Below, in pieces: positions 45,077 through 54,496 of a stretch of DNA of 64,000 nt. Position numbers and translations under genes: made by a program. Position 1 is the first letter of the stretch, and each line of letters begins with the position of its first letter. This DNA is from Sulfobacillus benefaciens. Lineage in GTDB: Bacteria > Bacillota > Sulfobacillia > Sulfobacillales > Sulfobacillaceae. Where the stretch lies: contig PXYW01000006.1 of NCBI GenBank assembly GCA_003023695.1, forward strand, positions 1-64,000. Reading direction: 5' to 3'. The notes beneath the pieces are model-generated. The model was given only the letters and a program-made list of their open reading frames with translations. It made no database searches and was not told where the DNA came from.

Positions 45077-46870
45077 ATGTCGCGGTTAATTGTTTTGGCA
45101 GGCAATCCGAATGTTGGAAAATCCCGCTTATTTTCACGATTAACCGGTCATTATGCCGAGATATCGAACTTCCCAGGAACCACAGTTGAGGTGCAAAGCG
45201 CGCCATTTATGGACGGACAGTTGATGGATAGCCCTGGCGTATATGGACTAGGGAGGTTTTCTCAGGACGAATCGGTGGCCTTAGATACCATTTTAAAGGC
45301 TGACGTTGTCATTAACGTGGTTGATGCCACCCATTTGCCACGCGATCTATTTTTGACGCTTCAACTTGTGGAATTAGGCAAGCCTTTGTGTCTAGTGCTT
45401 AATATGATGGATGCGTTGGAGGACCTGGGCGCTGAAATCGATGTTCAGGAGTTGTCTCGTCAGCTACAGATACCAGTCGTGCCGATTTCGGCCAAAATGG
45501 GGCAGAACATTGATGCGCTTCGCGAAGTGCTCCGCGGGGCCATTGCGGTGCCTGGGGCACGTGAAAAGTGGGCGCCGGTGCCCGATGTTGTTGGGCGTAT
45601 CGACGCCCTATTGTTTTTGGAAGAAGATCCTGAGGTGCTAAAACGGGTTGGGATAATGCCGCCTGTCGGATCGCGTGAGCGTGTTTATCTTGAGCGGTGT
45701 GCTGCGGCTGATCGCTTAGCGCAAGCGGTCTGGAAACCTCCTGCATCTGATAGTCTTTGGCAGCAAAAGCTAGACGACATCGTTCTCCATCCGGTCTGGG
45801 GATTTGTCATTCTTGGATTGTTGTTACTTCTGTTGTATTACGGGATGGGGGTAGTGGTGGCTGGAGTAGTGGTTAATGCCGGGGAATCCTTTCTGAAGTC
45901 GGAAGTGGTTCAGCCTTTAGAAGCTATGAGCGCATCGTGGCTGGGTTCTTCCACTTTGAGCTATCGCTTGTTGTTTGGGCAATACGGAATGATTCGTGCC
46001 GGATTGGTTGCCGTGGTGGGGTTGCTGCTGCCGTTAGTAACAGCCTTTAATTTGCTGCTCGCATTATTGGAAGGGACGGGATACCTGCCTCGCCTAGCGG
46101 TATTGCTAGACCGCTTTTTTATAAATTTTGGGCTTAATGGCCGCGCGGTGATTCCGATAGTGCTGGGCTTTGGCTGTGTGACGATGGCTACTCTCAGTAC
46201 GCGTGTCTTGGCTACACCGCGGGAACGTTCGATCGCAACGACACTGCTCGCCTGGACGATACCATGTTCAGCCCAAATGGGGGTCGTGGTGGGATTGATG
46301 AGTGGTTTGGGCCCTCTCTATGCTCTCTCTTATACGGCCATTATTTTAGGATTGTTTGTGGCGGTAGGCACTGTTATGGACTGGGCCCTGCCGGGAGAGG
46401 CCACCCCACTCTTTTTGGACATGCCCGCCTGGTCATGGCCATCAATTTCCGACATGTTAGTCAAGACTGAAGGGCAGGTGCGGGAATTTTTGCGGGAAGC
46501 GACCCCGTTGTTTTTATTGGGCACTGGATTGATTGAAGTCGCACATCTGGTAGGAATGCTGGAACGCATTAATCGCGCATTGGCGCCAGTGTTTCAGAAC
46601 TGGTTAGGATTACCGCGTCAGGCCACGGCAGCGTTTGTTTTAGGATTTATTCGACGTGATTTTGGCGTAGCTGAGTTTTATCAATTTCACTTAAGCCCTC
46701 ATCAAATCCTTACGGGATCCGTTACCCTAACTTTGTTTGTACCTTGCATCGCATCGACGCTGGTCATTTTGAAGGAGCGTGGAATTCTGGCGGGAACGGT
46801 TATTTGGGGTGGGTCGATAGCGATTGCCCTCTGCTGCGGAATTGGAGTCGCCCATTGGTGGCCCATTTAG
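45077..46870 (+). CDS. feoB: Ferrous iron transporter FeoB (compact)
   Basis: A 597-aa FeoB, at the short end of the family. The N-terminal G domain has G1 GNPNVGKS (9-16), G2 NFPGTT, G3 DSPGVYG, G4 NMMD and G5 PISAK. The membrane domain has GTGYLPRLAVLLDRFF and two Gate-like regions, including VIPIVLGFGCVTMATLSTRV, then TPRERSIATTLLAW and VPCIASTLVI. ATG 45077 follows GGGGGAC; a longer in-frame extension to 44873 lacks conserved sequence. feoA is upstream on the other side of two genes, and a zinc-ribbon protein follows. Confidence 0.92.
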   Translation: MSRLIVLAGNPNVGKSRLFSRLTGHYAEISNFPGTTVEVQSAPFMDGQLMDSPGVYGLGRFSQDESVALDTILKADVVINVVDATHLPRDLFLTLQLVELGKPLCLVLNMMDALEDLGAEIDVQELSRQLQIPVVPISAKMGQNIDALREVLRGAIAVPGAREKWAPVPDVVGRIDALLFLEEDPEVLKRVGIMPPVGSRERVYLERCAAADRLAQAVWKPPASDSLWQQKLDDIVLHPVWGFVILGLLLLLLYYGMGVVVAGVVVNAGESFLKSEVVQPLEAMSASWLGSSTLSYRLLFGQYGMIRAGLVAVVGLLLPLVTAFNLLLALLEGTGYLPRLAVLLDRFFINFGLNGRAVIPIVLGFGCVTMATLSTRVLATPRERSIATTLLAWTIPCSAQMGVVVGLMSGLGPLYALSYTAIILGLFVAVGTVMDWALPGEATPLFLDMPAWSWPSISDMLVKTEGQVREFLREATPLFLLGTGLIEVAHLVGMLERINRALAPVFQNWLGLPRQATAAFVLGFIRRDFGVAEFYQFHLSPHQILTGSVTLTLFVPCIASTLVILKERGILAGTVIWGGSIAIALCCGIGVAHWWPI

Positions 46871-46923
46871 CCGCGAACGCATAACATATAGCGCATAGTT
46901 ACGAACCTTGAGGAGTCGGTAGG

Positions 46924-47091
46924 ATGGAACTGGAGCCTCGTTGCCCGCGCTGCAATCTGGTGGTGCGAATTCCTTTAGGGAAATGCCCACGATGTCAGGA
47001 ATCGTTGCCTCTGACCTTATGGTACCATTGTCGCAATTGCCGTTGGGAGATGTCATGCCGTCCCGATGCATTGTTCCAGCCTAAACGCTAG
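46924..47091 (+). CDS. 55-aa zinc-ribbon protein downstream of feoB
   Basis: Missed by length-filtered ORF calling. ATG 46924 follows AGGAG, and the product has three CxxC pairs (CPRC, CPRC and CRNC) plus a fourth lone Cys in EMSCRPD, the usual zinc- or Fe-S-binding arrangement. It lies 53 bases after feoB. FeoC-like regulators are often small and Cys-rich, but this sequence does not show the winged-helix pattern, so I call it only a zinc-ribbon protein. Confidence 0.65.
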   Translation: MELEPRCPRCNLVVRIPLGKCPRCQESLPLTLWYHCRNCRWEMSCRPDALFQPKR

Positions 47092-47099
47092 AGTATAAT
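47071..47099 (+). promoter_or_regulatory. Promoter for the DUF881 gene
   Basis: TTGTTC (47071-47076) and a perfect TATAAT (47094-47099) are 17 bases apart, with the -35 box inside the end of the zinc-ribbon gene. The GTG start of the next gene is 19 bases past the -10 box. Confidence 0.55.
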
Positions 47100-47118
47100 T
47101 TGGCCGAGGTGGTCATGG

Positions 47119-47790
47119 GTGCGGTGGCAATCGGGGCAAGTGGCAGTGGCGTTCGCGGCACTGGTTCTCGGGGTGATGATTGCTTTGCAATTTCGTTTGC
47201 AACGAATTGTGCCGCCTCCGACAGCTACCGGACAACTGCTCACCCTATTAAAGAACTCTGATCAAAAAAAGGCGCAATTGGTAGCCGAAGTAGCGCATCT
47301 CAACATGTTGTTAGATCAAAAACTTACCCAAGTGGCGGCTGCCCGTCGTTTGTCGGCCCAACTGATTCAAGCCGAAATGCTGGCTGGCACCATACCCGTA
47401 AAAGGTCCTGGAATAACCGTGGTGTGGGGAAATGGACAGGCACCCAGCGGATATCAACTGACCGATATTGATTTGCTGTTAATGGTCAACGAGCTGAGGG
47501 CCGCAGGTGCTGAGGCCATTGCCATAAACGGGCAACGGATTACCGCGCAAACCGAAATCCGTTCTGCTGCCAACTATATATTGATTAATGGCAGTCAGCA
47601 GGGAGCGCCGTTTACTATCCAGGCTATTGGCAACCCTGGCACCCTAAAAGATGCTTTGACATTGCCAGGAGGATTGTTCGATCAATCCCAGCAAGAAGGA
47701 CGCGTTATGAGTATTTCGGAGATCAAAGTGGAGCATGTTCCCGCGGGTCCTCCGCTATTGGTAAATTATACTCATCCCGTGAGCCCATAG
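47119..47790 (+). CDS. DUF881 (YlxW-like) membrane-anchored protein
   Basis: A 223-aa protein with one N-terminal membrane helix (VAVAFAALVLGVMIALQF), a coiled-coil-like stretch rich in Leu and Ala (VAEVAHLNMLLDQKLTQVAA), then the DUF881 domain: VKGPGITVVWGNG, LLLMVNELRAAGAEAIAING and PFTIQAIGNPGTLKDALTLP. In Bacillus, homologues lie among division genes; the role is unknown. The start GTG is weakly supported by GAGG upstream. It is followed by a 240-bp gap before the TCA operon. Confidence 0.8.
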   Translation: MRWQSGQVAVAFAALVLGVMIALQFRLQRIVPPPTATGQLLTLLKNSDQKKAQLVAEVAHLNMLLDQKLTQVAAARRLSAQLIQAEMLAGTIPVKGPGITVVWGNGQAPSGYQLTDIDLLLMVNELRAAGAEAIAINGQRITAQTEIRSAANYILINGSQQGAPFTIQAIGNPGTLKDALTLPGGLFDQSQQEGRVMSISEIKVEHVPAGPPLLVNYTHPVSP

Positions 47791-48030
47791 TTGATCTAGT
47801 GGGAATATTTAAGGTATTCGATCTAGACGGGTAACGAGGCCATCGAGAAATTGTTGTGTCATGATATAGGCAGGTAGTGGTATTAGCCCGGGGCAGCCAG
47901 GGAAAGACAAATATGAATCCGACATGTCTGTGCGATAACATGTGGGGTGGGGATGTAAGGACATAGAAGATCATCTCTTCCTGGTAACACCCTTAAACAT
48001 TCTCAACAAAGGAAGGAAAGGAGGAGAGCT
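47791..48030. other. Leader region upstream of icd
   Basis: No riboswitch recognised. GATCTAG occurs twice (near 47793 and 47819). The icd ATG has a long purine-rich GGAAGGAAAGGAGGAG site. Confidence 0.3.
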
Positions 48031-49251
48031 ATGGCTTTCGTAGGCGAGACCATTACATATCGGGACGGAAAAATTTCGGTGCCCGATCATCCCATTATTC
48101 CATTTATTGAGGGGGATGGTATTGGTCCGGATATTTGGCGTGCCACACAAAGGGTGGTGGATGCCTCCGTTCAAAGAGCTTATCAGGGGCAACGCAGCAT
48201 TGCTTGGAAGGAAGTTCTAGCAGGAGAAAAAGCTTACCGTGAAACCAAATCGTGGCTTCCGGCCGAGACGTTGGCGGCATTCACCGAGTATAAAGTGGGA
48301 ATTAAGGGTCCGTTGACGACTCCAGTGGGAGGAGGAATTCGTAGCCTTAATGTCACCATCCGTCAAGAGTTAGATCTTTACGCGTGTGTGCGGCCAGTAC
48401 GGTATATTGCCGGGGTGCCATCTCCGATGCGGGAACCGCAAAAGGTGGATATGGTTATCTTTCGGGAAAACACTGAAGATGTCTATGCTGGCATTGAATG
48501 GCCATCAGGATCCGATGAGGCAGTCAAACTCATTGAGTTTATCAACCAGAACACCACTAAACATATTGATCTGTCTGCAGGCATCGGCATAAAGCCAATG
48601 ACGAAGGCTGGGAGTGAACGGTTAATCCGCCGGGCCATCCAATATGCAGTGGACAATCATCGGCGTTCGGTTACGTTGATGCATAAAGGAAACATCATGA
48701 AGTTTACCGAGGGCGCATTTCGCGACTGGGGCTACGAATTGGCGGCGCGCGAATTTCGCGACCAAGTAATCTCGGAAAAAGAAGTGTACGAGAATTACGG
48801 AGGAAAGTTGCCTTCAGGAAAGATTTTGCTCAAAGATCGGATTGCCGACATCACTTTTCAGCAGGTGCTGTTGCGCCCCGATGAATACGACGTTATTGCA
48901 ACGCCGAATTTGAATGGGGATTTCTTGTCCGATGCTTTGGCGGCCCAAGTGGGTGGAGTTGGCATGGCACCGGGCAACAACATGTCGGATGAGGTAGCCG
49001 TGTTCGAGGCCACGCACGGCACCGCGCCTAAATATGCCAATTTAGACAAAGTCAATCCCGGATCATTGATTTTGTCGGCCATCATGATGCTGGAGCATTT
49101 AGGATGGCAAGAATCCGCCGATATGGTACGACATTCACTGGCTGCCACTATCGGTGACAAAATTGTCACATATGACTTAGCACGCTTAATGTCGGGAGCT
49201 ACCGAAGTCAAAACTTCGCAATTTGCTACGGCGATGATTGAGCGGATGTAG
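48031..49251 (+). CDS. icd: NADP-dependent isocitrate dehydrogenase
   Basis: A 406-aa beta-decarboxylating dehydrogenase making 2-oxoglutarate. It shows [107 protein letters not shown] and [19 protein letters not shown]. The arrangement [13 protein letters not shown] and the Lys/Tyr-type NADP signature fit bacterial NADP enzymes. It opens the TCA operon icd-mdh-malic enzyme-sucCD. Confidence 0.95.
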   Translation: MAFVGETITYRDGKISVPDHPIIPFIEGDGIGPDIWRATQRVVDASVQRAYQGQRSIAWKEVLAGEKAYRETKSWLPAETLAAFTEYKVGIKGPLTTPVGGGIRSLNVTIRQELDLYACVRPVRYIAGVPSPMREPQKVDMVIFRENTEDVYAGIEWPSGSDEAVKLIEFINQNTTKHIDLSAGIGIKPMTKAGSERLIRRAIQYAVDNHRRSVTLMHKGNIMKFTEGAFRDWGYELAAREFRDQVISEKEVYENYGGKLPSGKILLKDRIADITFQQVLLRPDEYDVIATPNLNGDFLSDALAAQVGGVGMAPGNNMSDEVAVFEATHGTAPKYANLDKVNPGSLILSAIMMLEHLGWQESADMVRHSLAATIGDKIVTYDLARLMSGATEVKTSQFATAMIERM

Positions 49252-49271
49252 AACGAAAGGATGCGAAGGCG

Positions 49272-50201
49272 ATGTTTACACGACATAAGATTACGGTGAT
49301 TGGAGCTGGGGCCACAGGAGCGACCACGGCTCACCTACTAGCGTTGAAAGAATTGGGCGACATTGTTCTAGTCGACGTGGCCGAAGGGATACCGCAGGGA
49401 AAAGCTTTGGACATGTGGGAATCCTGCCCTATTGAAGGGTTGTCCATTAAAGTGCTCGGCAGCAATGACTATGAACCTACAGCAAATTCGGATATTTTGG
49501 TGGTCACTGCAGGAATGCCTAGAAAACCTGGAATGAGTCGTGACGATTTGCTGAAGGTGAATGCCGATATTGTCTATCAGGTGGTGGAGAAGGCAGCCAA
49601 GCTTTCCCCAGATTCGGTTATCGTCGTGTTGACTAATCCCGCCGACGTGATGGCCTATGTGGCGCAAAAAGCTAGCGGATTTCCCCATCACCGGGTGATT
49701 GGCCAAGCTGGTGTGCTGGATTCGGCGCGATTTCGAACATTTTTAGCCGAGGCGCTTAATGTGGCGCCTAAAGATGTCACCGCTTTTGTGATGGGCGGCC
49801 ACGGCGATGACATGGTGCCGTTAGTACGGTATTCGTACGTTGGAGGCATCCCAGTAGAAAAACTGTTACCGAAAGACACACTGGATGCCATTGTGCAGCG
49901 GACTCGCACTGGCGGCGGAGAAGTGTTGGGCTTGATGAAACAGTCCGCGTTTTATGCCCCCGGATCCTCGTTGGCAGAGATGGTCAAGGCGGTGTTGAAT
50001 GACGAACGACGGGTCATTCCGGCCATTTGCTATTTGAACGGCGAGTATGGAGAACAGGACATTTATGTGGGAGTGCCCTCGATTTTGGGCGGTCGAGGCG
50101 TGGAAAAGGTGTTAGAGGTTGACTTTACCGGTGACGAGGCACAACAGTTCAAGAAATCGGTGGCCTCGGTTCGAAAACCATTGTCCATGTTGCAATACTA
50201 A
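49272..50201 (+). CDS. mdh: Malate dehydrogenase (LDH-like type)
   Basis: A 309-aa NAD-dependent enzyme. [19 protein letters not shown] is the Rossmann loop with an acidic LVDVAEG end; [19 protein letters not shown] holds the substrate Arg; [20 protein letters not shown] has the catalytic His. The LDH-like type lacks the cytosolic-type insertions. It begins 20 bases after icd. Confidence 0.95.
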   Translation: MFTRHKITVIGAGATGATTAHLLALKELGDIVLVDVAEGIPQGKALDMWESCPIEGLSIKVLGSNDYEPTANSDILVVTAGMPRKPGMSRDDLLKVNADIVYQVVEKAAKLSPDSVIVVLTNPADVMAYVAQKASGFPHHRVIGQAGVLDSARFRTFLAEALNVAPKDVTAFVMGGHGDDMVPLVRYSYVGGIPVEKLLPKDTLDAIVQRTRTGGGEVLGLMKQSAFYAPGSSLAEMVKAVLNDERRVIPAICYLNGEYGEQDIYVGVPSILGGRGVEKVLEVDFTGDEAQQFKKSVASVRKPLSMLQY

Positions 50202-50243
50202 ACGGACGAACTGACGTCGTTTTTCCAGGGGAGGGTAGAACCT

Positions 50244-51515
50244 ATGCAGAGTCGCGAACGTGCCTTAAAATACCACGAAGAACATCGCGGCAAGATTCAG
50301 GTGGTTAGCAAGGTTGCCGTACGCAACCCAGACGACTTGTCGTTAGCGTATACACCGGGGGTTGCCGAACCATGTCGGGAAATTGAAAATGATCCCGCAT
50401 TGGTAAATCGTTACACTAATCGAGCCAATACGGTCGCGATTGTAACGGATGGCACGGCGGTTCTTGGCCTCGGGGACATTGGTCCCATGGCCGGATTGCC
50501 GGTTATGGAGGGCAAGGCGATTTTGTTCAAAATGTTCGGTGGTGTGGATGCGTTTCCGATCTGCTTGGATACCAAAGATCCCGATAAGATTGTAGAGACC
50601 GTCCGGCTTTTGCAACCCTCGTTTGGCGGAGTTAACTTAGAGGACGTATCGGCCCCCCGGGCATTCGTGATCGAGGAAAATCTGCGTCGGGTTCTAACGA
50701 TTCCTGTGTTTAACGATGATCAGCACGGCACCGCGGTGGTGGTTGGTGCTGCACTCATCAATGCCTTGCGGGTCACCGGTAGAAAGCTTTCCGATGTGCG
50801 GATCGTGTTTAATGGTGCCGGGGCTGCAGCAATCGCTACAGCTCGGCATCTTTTGGCCATGGGGGCACAAGATATTAGTTTGGTGGACCGTCAAGGGCTC
50901 ATTTACCAAGGGCGTTCCGGAAGCTCCAATCCCTACAAAGATTCCATTGCGCAGGTTACCAATCTGGATCGTCGGGCCGGAGATCTAGGGCAGGCACTCT
51001 TAGGAGCTGATGTCTTTATCGGTGTATCAGTTGCGGGAGCTTTGACCCTAGATATGATGAAAGGGATGAATCCTCAAGCGATTGTGTTTGCTTTAGCCAA
51101 TCCTGTCCCGGAAATTTGGCCGGTCCTAGCTCTGGAAGCTGGGGCTCAAGTGGTGGGTACCGGGCGCAGCGATTTCCCCAACCAAATCAATAACGTGCTA
51201 GGGTTCCCCGGGATCTTTCGCGGTGCCTTAGACGTAGGGGCACGTGAGATTAACCAGGAAATGCGGTTGGCTGCTTCCCACGCATTGGCACACCTGATTT
51301 CCGAGTCGGCGCTGAGAGATGATTATATTATCCCCCAACCCATGGATCGCCGTGTGGCACCGGAGGTAGCGGCTGCGGTTGCAAAAGCCGCGTTGGAGAC
51401 GGGAGTTGCCACAACAAATGTCTCTGCTGAGTGGGTAGCAACTCACTGTCGCCACTTAGTTAATGAGGTTTTGGGCATGGAGGAAAAAATTCTCGAAGAG
51501 GAGGATGGCGTTTGA
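50244..51515 (+). CDS. NAD(P)-dependent malic enzyme
   Basis: A 423-aa small bacterial malic enzyme converting malate to pyruvate and CO2. Motifs are LAYTPGVAEPCREI, EGKAILFKMFGGVDAFPICL, EDVSAPRAFVIEENLR, FNDDQHGTAVVVGAALINAL, and the Rossmann VFNGAGAAAIATARHLL. Cofactor preference is uncertain. It links the TCA cycle to pyruvate and acetolactate supply. It overlaps sucC by four bases. Confidence 0.93.
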   Translation: MQSRERALKYHEEHRGKIQVVSKVAVRNPDDLSLAYTPGVAEPCREIENDPALVNRYTNRANTVAIVTDGTAVLGLGDIGPMAGLPVMEGKAILFKMFGGVDAFPICLDTKDPDKIVETVRLLQPSFGGVNLEDVSAPRAFVIEENLRRVLTIPVFNDDQHGTAVVVGAALINALRVTGRKLSDVRIVFNGAGAAAIATARHLLAMGAQDISLVDRQGLIYQGRSGSSNPYKDSIAQVTNLDRRAGDLGQALLGADVFIGVSVAGALTLDMMKGMNPQAIVFALANPVPEIWPVLALEAGAQVVGTGRSDFPNQINNVLGFPGIFRGALDVGAREINQEMRLAASHALAHLISESALRDDYIIPQPMDRRVAPEVAAAVAKAALETGVATTNVSAEWVATHCRHLVNEVLGMEEKILEEEDGV

Positions 51516-52624
51516 AGCAGTATGAGTATTTGGCAAAACAAACGTTGGCGAGTTACGGGATTCCCATCCCACCAGGCAAGGTGGTGGACAACCCCGATCA
51601 AGCTCGCAAGGCAGTGGAGGAAATTGGTCCAGCTGCCCTTAAGGCGCAAGTGTTGGTTGGAGGTCGCGGTAAAGCCGGAGGTATTCGATTTGCGTCGACA
51701 CCAAGCGAAGCAGCCCAGTTAGCCCAACAAATGATTGGGATGGATCTTAAAGGGTATACGGTGGAGCGGTTATACGCGGAAGCCAAACTAGATATCGATC
51801 AAGAACTCTACATTTCCGTTACCACTGACCGCAACACGAAAGAACCGTTGGTAATGGCTTCGCGCGCCGGAGGCATGGAGATTGAGGATGTGTCCGACGA
51901 CCAAATTGTCAGGCGTTACGTGGATCCTCGTGTGGGGGTGGAGCCATATTTTGGACGCGAAATGGCTTCAGCACTTGGCTTGGACGGCACCATCTTCAAA
52001 GAATTTGCTGATTTAGTGGTCAAATTGTACCGGATCTATCAGGAAAAAGATGCGGAATTGGTGGAAATTAATCCGCTCACCGTGGTTCATGGTCATTTGG
52101 TGGCGGCTGATGCGCGCCTGAACATTGACGATAGTGCCTTGTTCCGTCATCCAGAGATCGAGCGGATTGAAGAAGGGTCCGACTTGGAGCGCAAGGTCCA
52201 CGAGATAGGGCTGGCCTACGTCGAGTTGGACGGGGACATTGCCGTCATGGCGAATGGAGCCGGGATGGCCATGGCGACATTGGATGCCATCCAATATTTT
52301 GGTGGGAAGCCAGCAAACTTTTTGGACGCTGGCGGTGGTGCTTCGGTGGAACCCACGGCACAAGCCTTGGGGGTATTGGTATCGATGCATCCCAAAGTTA
52401 TTTTTGTCAACATTTTTGGAGGAATTACCCGCTGCGATGATGTGGCGCGAGCCATTTTGCAAGTAAAACAGACGGTCGGGATTCCGGTGCCTTTGGTGGT
52501 TCGCTTGGTTGGCACGAACGAGGCCGAAGGTGTCAAATTGTTGGCTGACGCGGGAATTGCTGCCTATTCGGAAATGGCGGAGGCTGCCGAGCAGGCAGTG
52601 AAATTGGCGGGGGAGGGACGTTAA
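51512..52624 (+). CDS. sucC: Succinyl-CoA synthetase beta subunit SucC
   Basis: A 370-aa ATP-grasp protein that begins at a TTG overlapping the malic enzyme stop (TTGA), with GAGGAGG eight bases upstream. [72 protein letters not shown] and [18 protein letters not shown] mark the family. SucC and SucD together make ATP or GTP from succinyl-CoA. Confidence 0.95.
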   Translation: MKQYEYLAKQTLASYGIPIPPGKVVDNPDQARKAVEEIGPAALKAQVLVGGRGKAGGIRFASTPSEAAQLAQQMIGMDLKGYTVERLYAEAKLDIDQELYISVTTDRNTKEPLVMASRAGGMEIEDVSDDQIVRRYVDPRVGVEPYFGREMASALGLDGTIFKEFADLVVKLYRIYQEKDAELVEINPLTVVHGHLVAADARLNIDDSALFRHPEIERIEEGSDLERKVHEIGLAYVELDGDIAVMANGAGMAMATLDAIQYFGGKPANFLDAGGGASVEPTAQALGVLVSMHPKVIFVNIFGGITRCDDVARAILQVKQTVGIPVPLVVRLVGTNEAEGVKLLADAGIAAYSEMAEAAEQAVKLAGEGR

Positions 52625-52625
52625 C

Positions 52626-53495
52626 ATGGCTATTTTGTTGACAAGCCAATCCCGTGTGATCGTGCAGGGGATGACAGGCAATCAGGGACGTTTTCATACT
52701 GGGCAAATGGTTGCATACGGGACCCAGGTAGTCGGGGGCGTGTCACCGGGAAAAGGTGGGCGGATGGTAGATGGTGTCCCGGTATTTGATACGGTGCGCG
52801 AGGCGGTGGCAACGACTCACGCAGACGCGTCAATTGTGTTTGTTCCAGCCCCCTTTGCCAAAGATGCAGCGTTTGAGGCTATGGAGAACGGGATTCGCTT
52901 GCTGGTGATGATTCCGGAACATATCCCTGTCCAAGATGCGATTGCCATCGTTACGCGGGCGCGAGATCTTGGGGTGGTGGTCATTGGGCCGAACACGTTC
53001 GGGATAATTTCTCCCGGACAAAATACGAAAATGGGGATTATGCCCAATCACATATATAAGCCCGGACCCGTCGGAGTCGTTGCCCGTTCCGGTACTTTAA
53101 GCTATGAGATTGCTTTTAGCCTTACTAATGCGGGATTGGGGCAAACGACGGTGGTAGGTATGGGCGGTGACCCCGTGGTAGGGCAGACTTTTGTCTCTGT
53201 GCTCGAAGAATTTAAGAGGGACCCCGACACCCACGCTATTGTTATGGTGGGAGAAATTGGTGGCAGCGCAGAAGAGGAAGCAGCCGAACACATAAAGTCG
53301 TTAGGCAAACCGGTGGTTGCTTATTTGGCGGGACGGGCGGCACCTCCAGGCAAGCGCATGGGGCATGCTGGAGCCATTATTGAACGAGGTCGGGGTACGT
53401 TGGAGAGCAAAGAAAAAGCGTTAACCGCAGCCGGAGCACAGGTTGTGACAATGCCGTGGCAAGTGGCGGAAGCTGTCTCCAAAGTGTTGCGGTAA
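52626..53495 (+). CDS. sucD: Succinyl-CoA synthetase alpha subunit SucD
   Basis: A 289-aa CoA-binding Rossmann protein. It has [68 protein letters not shown] and the phosphohistidine motif [10 protein letters not shown]. It starts one base after the sucC stop and ends the TCA operon. Confidence 0.95.
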   Translation: MAILLTSQSRVIVQGMTGNQGRFHTGQMVAYGTQVVGGVSPGKGGRMVDGVPVFDTVREAVATTHADASIVFVPAPFAKDAAFEAMENGIRLLVMIPEHIPVQDAIAIVTRARDLGVVVIGPNTFGIISPGQNTKMGIMPNHIYKPGPVGVVARSGTLSYEIAFSLTNAGLGQTTVVGMGGDPVVGQTFVSVLEEFKRDPDTHAIVMVGEIGGSAEEEAAEHIKSLGKPVVAYLAGRAAPPGKRMGHAGAIIERGRGTLESKEKALTAAGAQVVTMPWQVAEAVSKVLR

Positions 53496-53521
53496 GGCAA
53501 CCAGACTACACATGGCAACAT

Positions 53522-53548
53522 CGGCACCGTCGGTTAAGGGCGGTGCCG
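53522..53548. terminator. Stem-loop between sucD and the convergent XRE gene
   Basis: CGGCACCG and CGGTGCCG form an 8-bp stem with an 11-nt loop, 26 bases past the sucD stop and just 3' of the minus-strand regulator gene. There is no T-run, so efficiency is uncertain. Confidence 0.5.
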
Positions 53549-53551
53549 CCG

Positions 53552-53902
53552 TTATAAACGGCTGCGGTAGGTGGTAACTTTTTCTCGTATCAAGGCAACG
53601 ATTTCTTCCCATTCTTGCGGAGGCAAAAGCGTTTGCGCCTCAAGCCACTCATCCCAAGACAAGCCATAGGGACGTAAAGTTTCCTGAAGATGGGTAGGAC
53701 CGAACCCTGCTAATTGAAGCAAAAAGTCTGGGTCTGCCCTTAGGGCTTGCGCCAAGCTGACAATTTGTTCACGGTTTGGTGCGGGCCGTTCGCCTCGTTC
53801 GATTCTCGACAAATAGGATGCACTAATGCCGGTAAGCCTGTGAATATCATGAAGTGTGAGTGAAAGGTAGCGTCGGCGATTTCTGATATAATCTCCAAAC
53901 AC
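53552..53902 (-). CDS. XRE-family transcriptional regulator (116 aa)
   Basis: GTG 53902 lies six bases after AAGGGGGG and gives a 116-aa protein. It begins with an HTH_XRE domain: YIRNRRRYLSLTLHDIHRLT, then GISASYLSRIERGERPAPN and IVSLAQALRADPDFLLQLAG. A helical C-terminal region (SWDEWLEAQTLLPPQEWEEI) likely makes dimers. The frame continues to 54136 but the extra residues are non-coding. It is divergent from a second XRE gene, and palindrome ATTGCC-TGTA-GGCAAT (53958-53973) lies 56 bases upstream of its start. Confidence 0.85.
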   Translation of the reverse strand: MFGDYIRNRRRYLSLTLHDIHRLTGISASYLSRIERGERPAPNREQIVSLAQALRADPDFLLQLAGFGPTHLQETLRPYGLSWDEWLEAQTLLPPQEWEEIVALIREKVTTYRSRL

Positions 53903-53957
53903 GCCGATCCCCCCTTGATACATCCAGATGCGCTCTCTTCGCCATGGTATCGAAGAT

Positions 53958-53973
53958 ATTGCCTGTAGGCAAT
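53958..53973. promoter_or_regulatory. Palindrome upstream of the minus-strand XRE gene
   Basis: ATTGCC-TGTA-GGCAAT is a perfect 6-bp-arm palindrome that shares the TTGCC/GGCAA core of the operators near 54080 and 54112. It could be a binding site for one of the two XRE proteins. Confidence 0.5.
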
Positions 53974-54073
53974 AGACGGACTCCCCTATGCCACAATACA
54001 CGCAAAGGTTTTTTAAAATGGCGGACGGTGAAACCGTCAGATCTACCCTTTGACCGAGTCCATAAATTGGAAT

Positions 54074-54120
54074 TTGCCAAGTTGGCAATGCATAGGATAT
54101 TATTTTGCCAAACTGGCAAA
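54074..54120 (+). promoter_or_regulatory. Promoter flanked by two palindromic operators (XRE autoregulation)
   Basis: Operator 1 is TTGCCAA-G-TTGGCAA (54074-54088, 7-bp arms). Operator 2 is TTTGCCA-AAC-TGGCAAA (54104-54120, 7-bp arms). Centres are 31 bases apart, about three helix turns. Between them TATTAT (54098-54103) is the -10 box; TTGCCA (54074-54079) inside operator 1 is a five-of-six match to the -35 at 18 bases spacing. Operator 2 covers the start point. This is the classic geometry of an autorepressed gene. Confidence 0.7.
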
Positions 54121-54135
54121 GAGGGAATGAATGCA

Positions 54136-54363
54136 ATGCCCATATTGAGAGTCAATGTGCCGGGAGTGCGGCAGTTTATGAAGGACAAGGGATGGTCGGA
54201 ACGTGAATTGGCTTTACATATGGACCTTGCCTATTCTTACGTGAATCGCATTTTGGGGGAAAAGCGGCAGCCTGGTGCCAAATTTGTGGCAGGCGCCCTG
54301 AGTCTGGGAATGCGAATAGAGGATACTTTTATCATCGAAGATACCCCTGCCAAATCGCAATAG
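54136..54363 (+). CDS. Small XRE-family repressor (75 aa)
   Basis: ATG 54136 is nine bases after GAGGGA; the protein is essentially a helix-turn-helix domain (VRQFMKDKGWSERELALHMD, LAYSYVNRILGEKRQPG, then AKFVAGALSLGM). The longer frame to 53944 is non-coding. Two matching palindromes sit on its own promoter, so it probably represses itself. No partner such as a toxin or metabolic gene is obvious; hemA follows after a terminator. Confidence 0.82.
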   Translation: MPILRVNVPGVRQFMKDKGWSERELALHMDLAYSYVNRILGEKRQPGAKFVAGALSLGMRIEDTFIIEDTPAKSQ

Positions 54364-54390
54364 GATCATCTAACAACTTTTGGTGCAGTC

Positions 54391-54417
54391 AAACCCTTGC
54401 TAACAAGGGTTTGAATT
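54391..54417 (+). terminator. Terminator after the small XRE gene
   Basis: A perfect 9-bp stem AAACCCTTG/CAAGGGTTT with a CTAA loop, followed by GAATTTGTTTTAAT, 28 bases after the stop codon. Confidence 0.75.
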
Positions 54418-54435
54418 TGTTTTAATGAGGTTAAG

Positions 54436-54474
54436 TGGTCAACTGTGCTGATAAATTTTATATTTTTAGCACAG
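54436..54474 (+). promoter_or_regulatory. Candidate hemA promoter with an inverted repeat
   Basis: TGGTCA (54436-54441) and TATATT (54459-54464) are 17 bases apart. CTGTGCT (54443-54449) and AGCACAG (54468-54474) are exact inverted repeats 18 bases apart flanking the -10 box, which would suit a repressor. Confidence 0.45.
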
Positions 54475-54496
54475 GCTAGAAATCGAGGTGAGGGCG

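Noticed and set aside
45077-46870. Extended FeoB from 44873
   Set aside because: The extra N-terminal residues lack conservation with the family and ATG 45077 places the G1 motif at the normal position with a good ribosome site.
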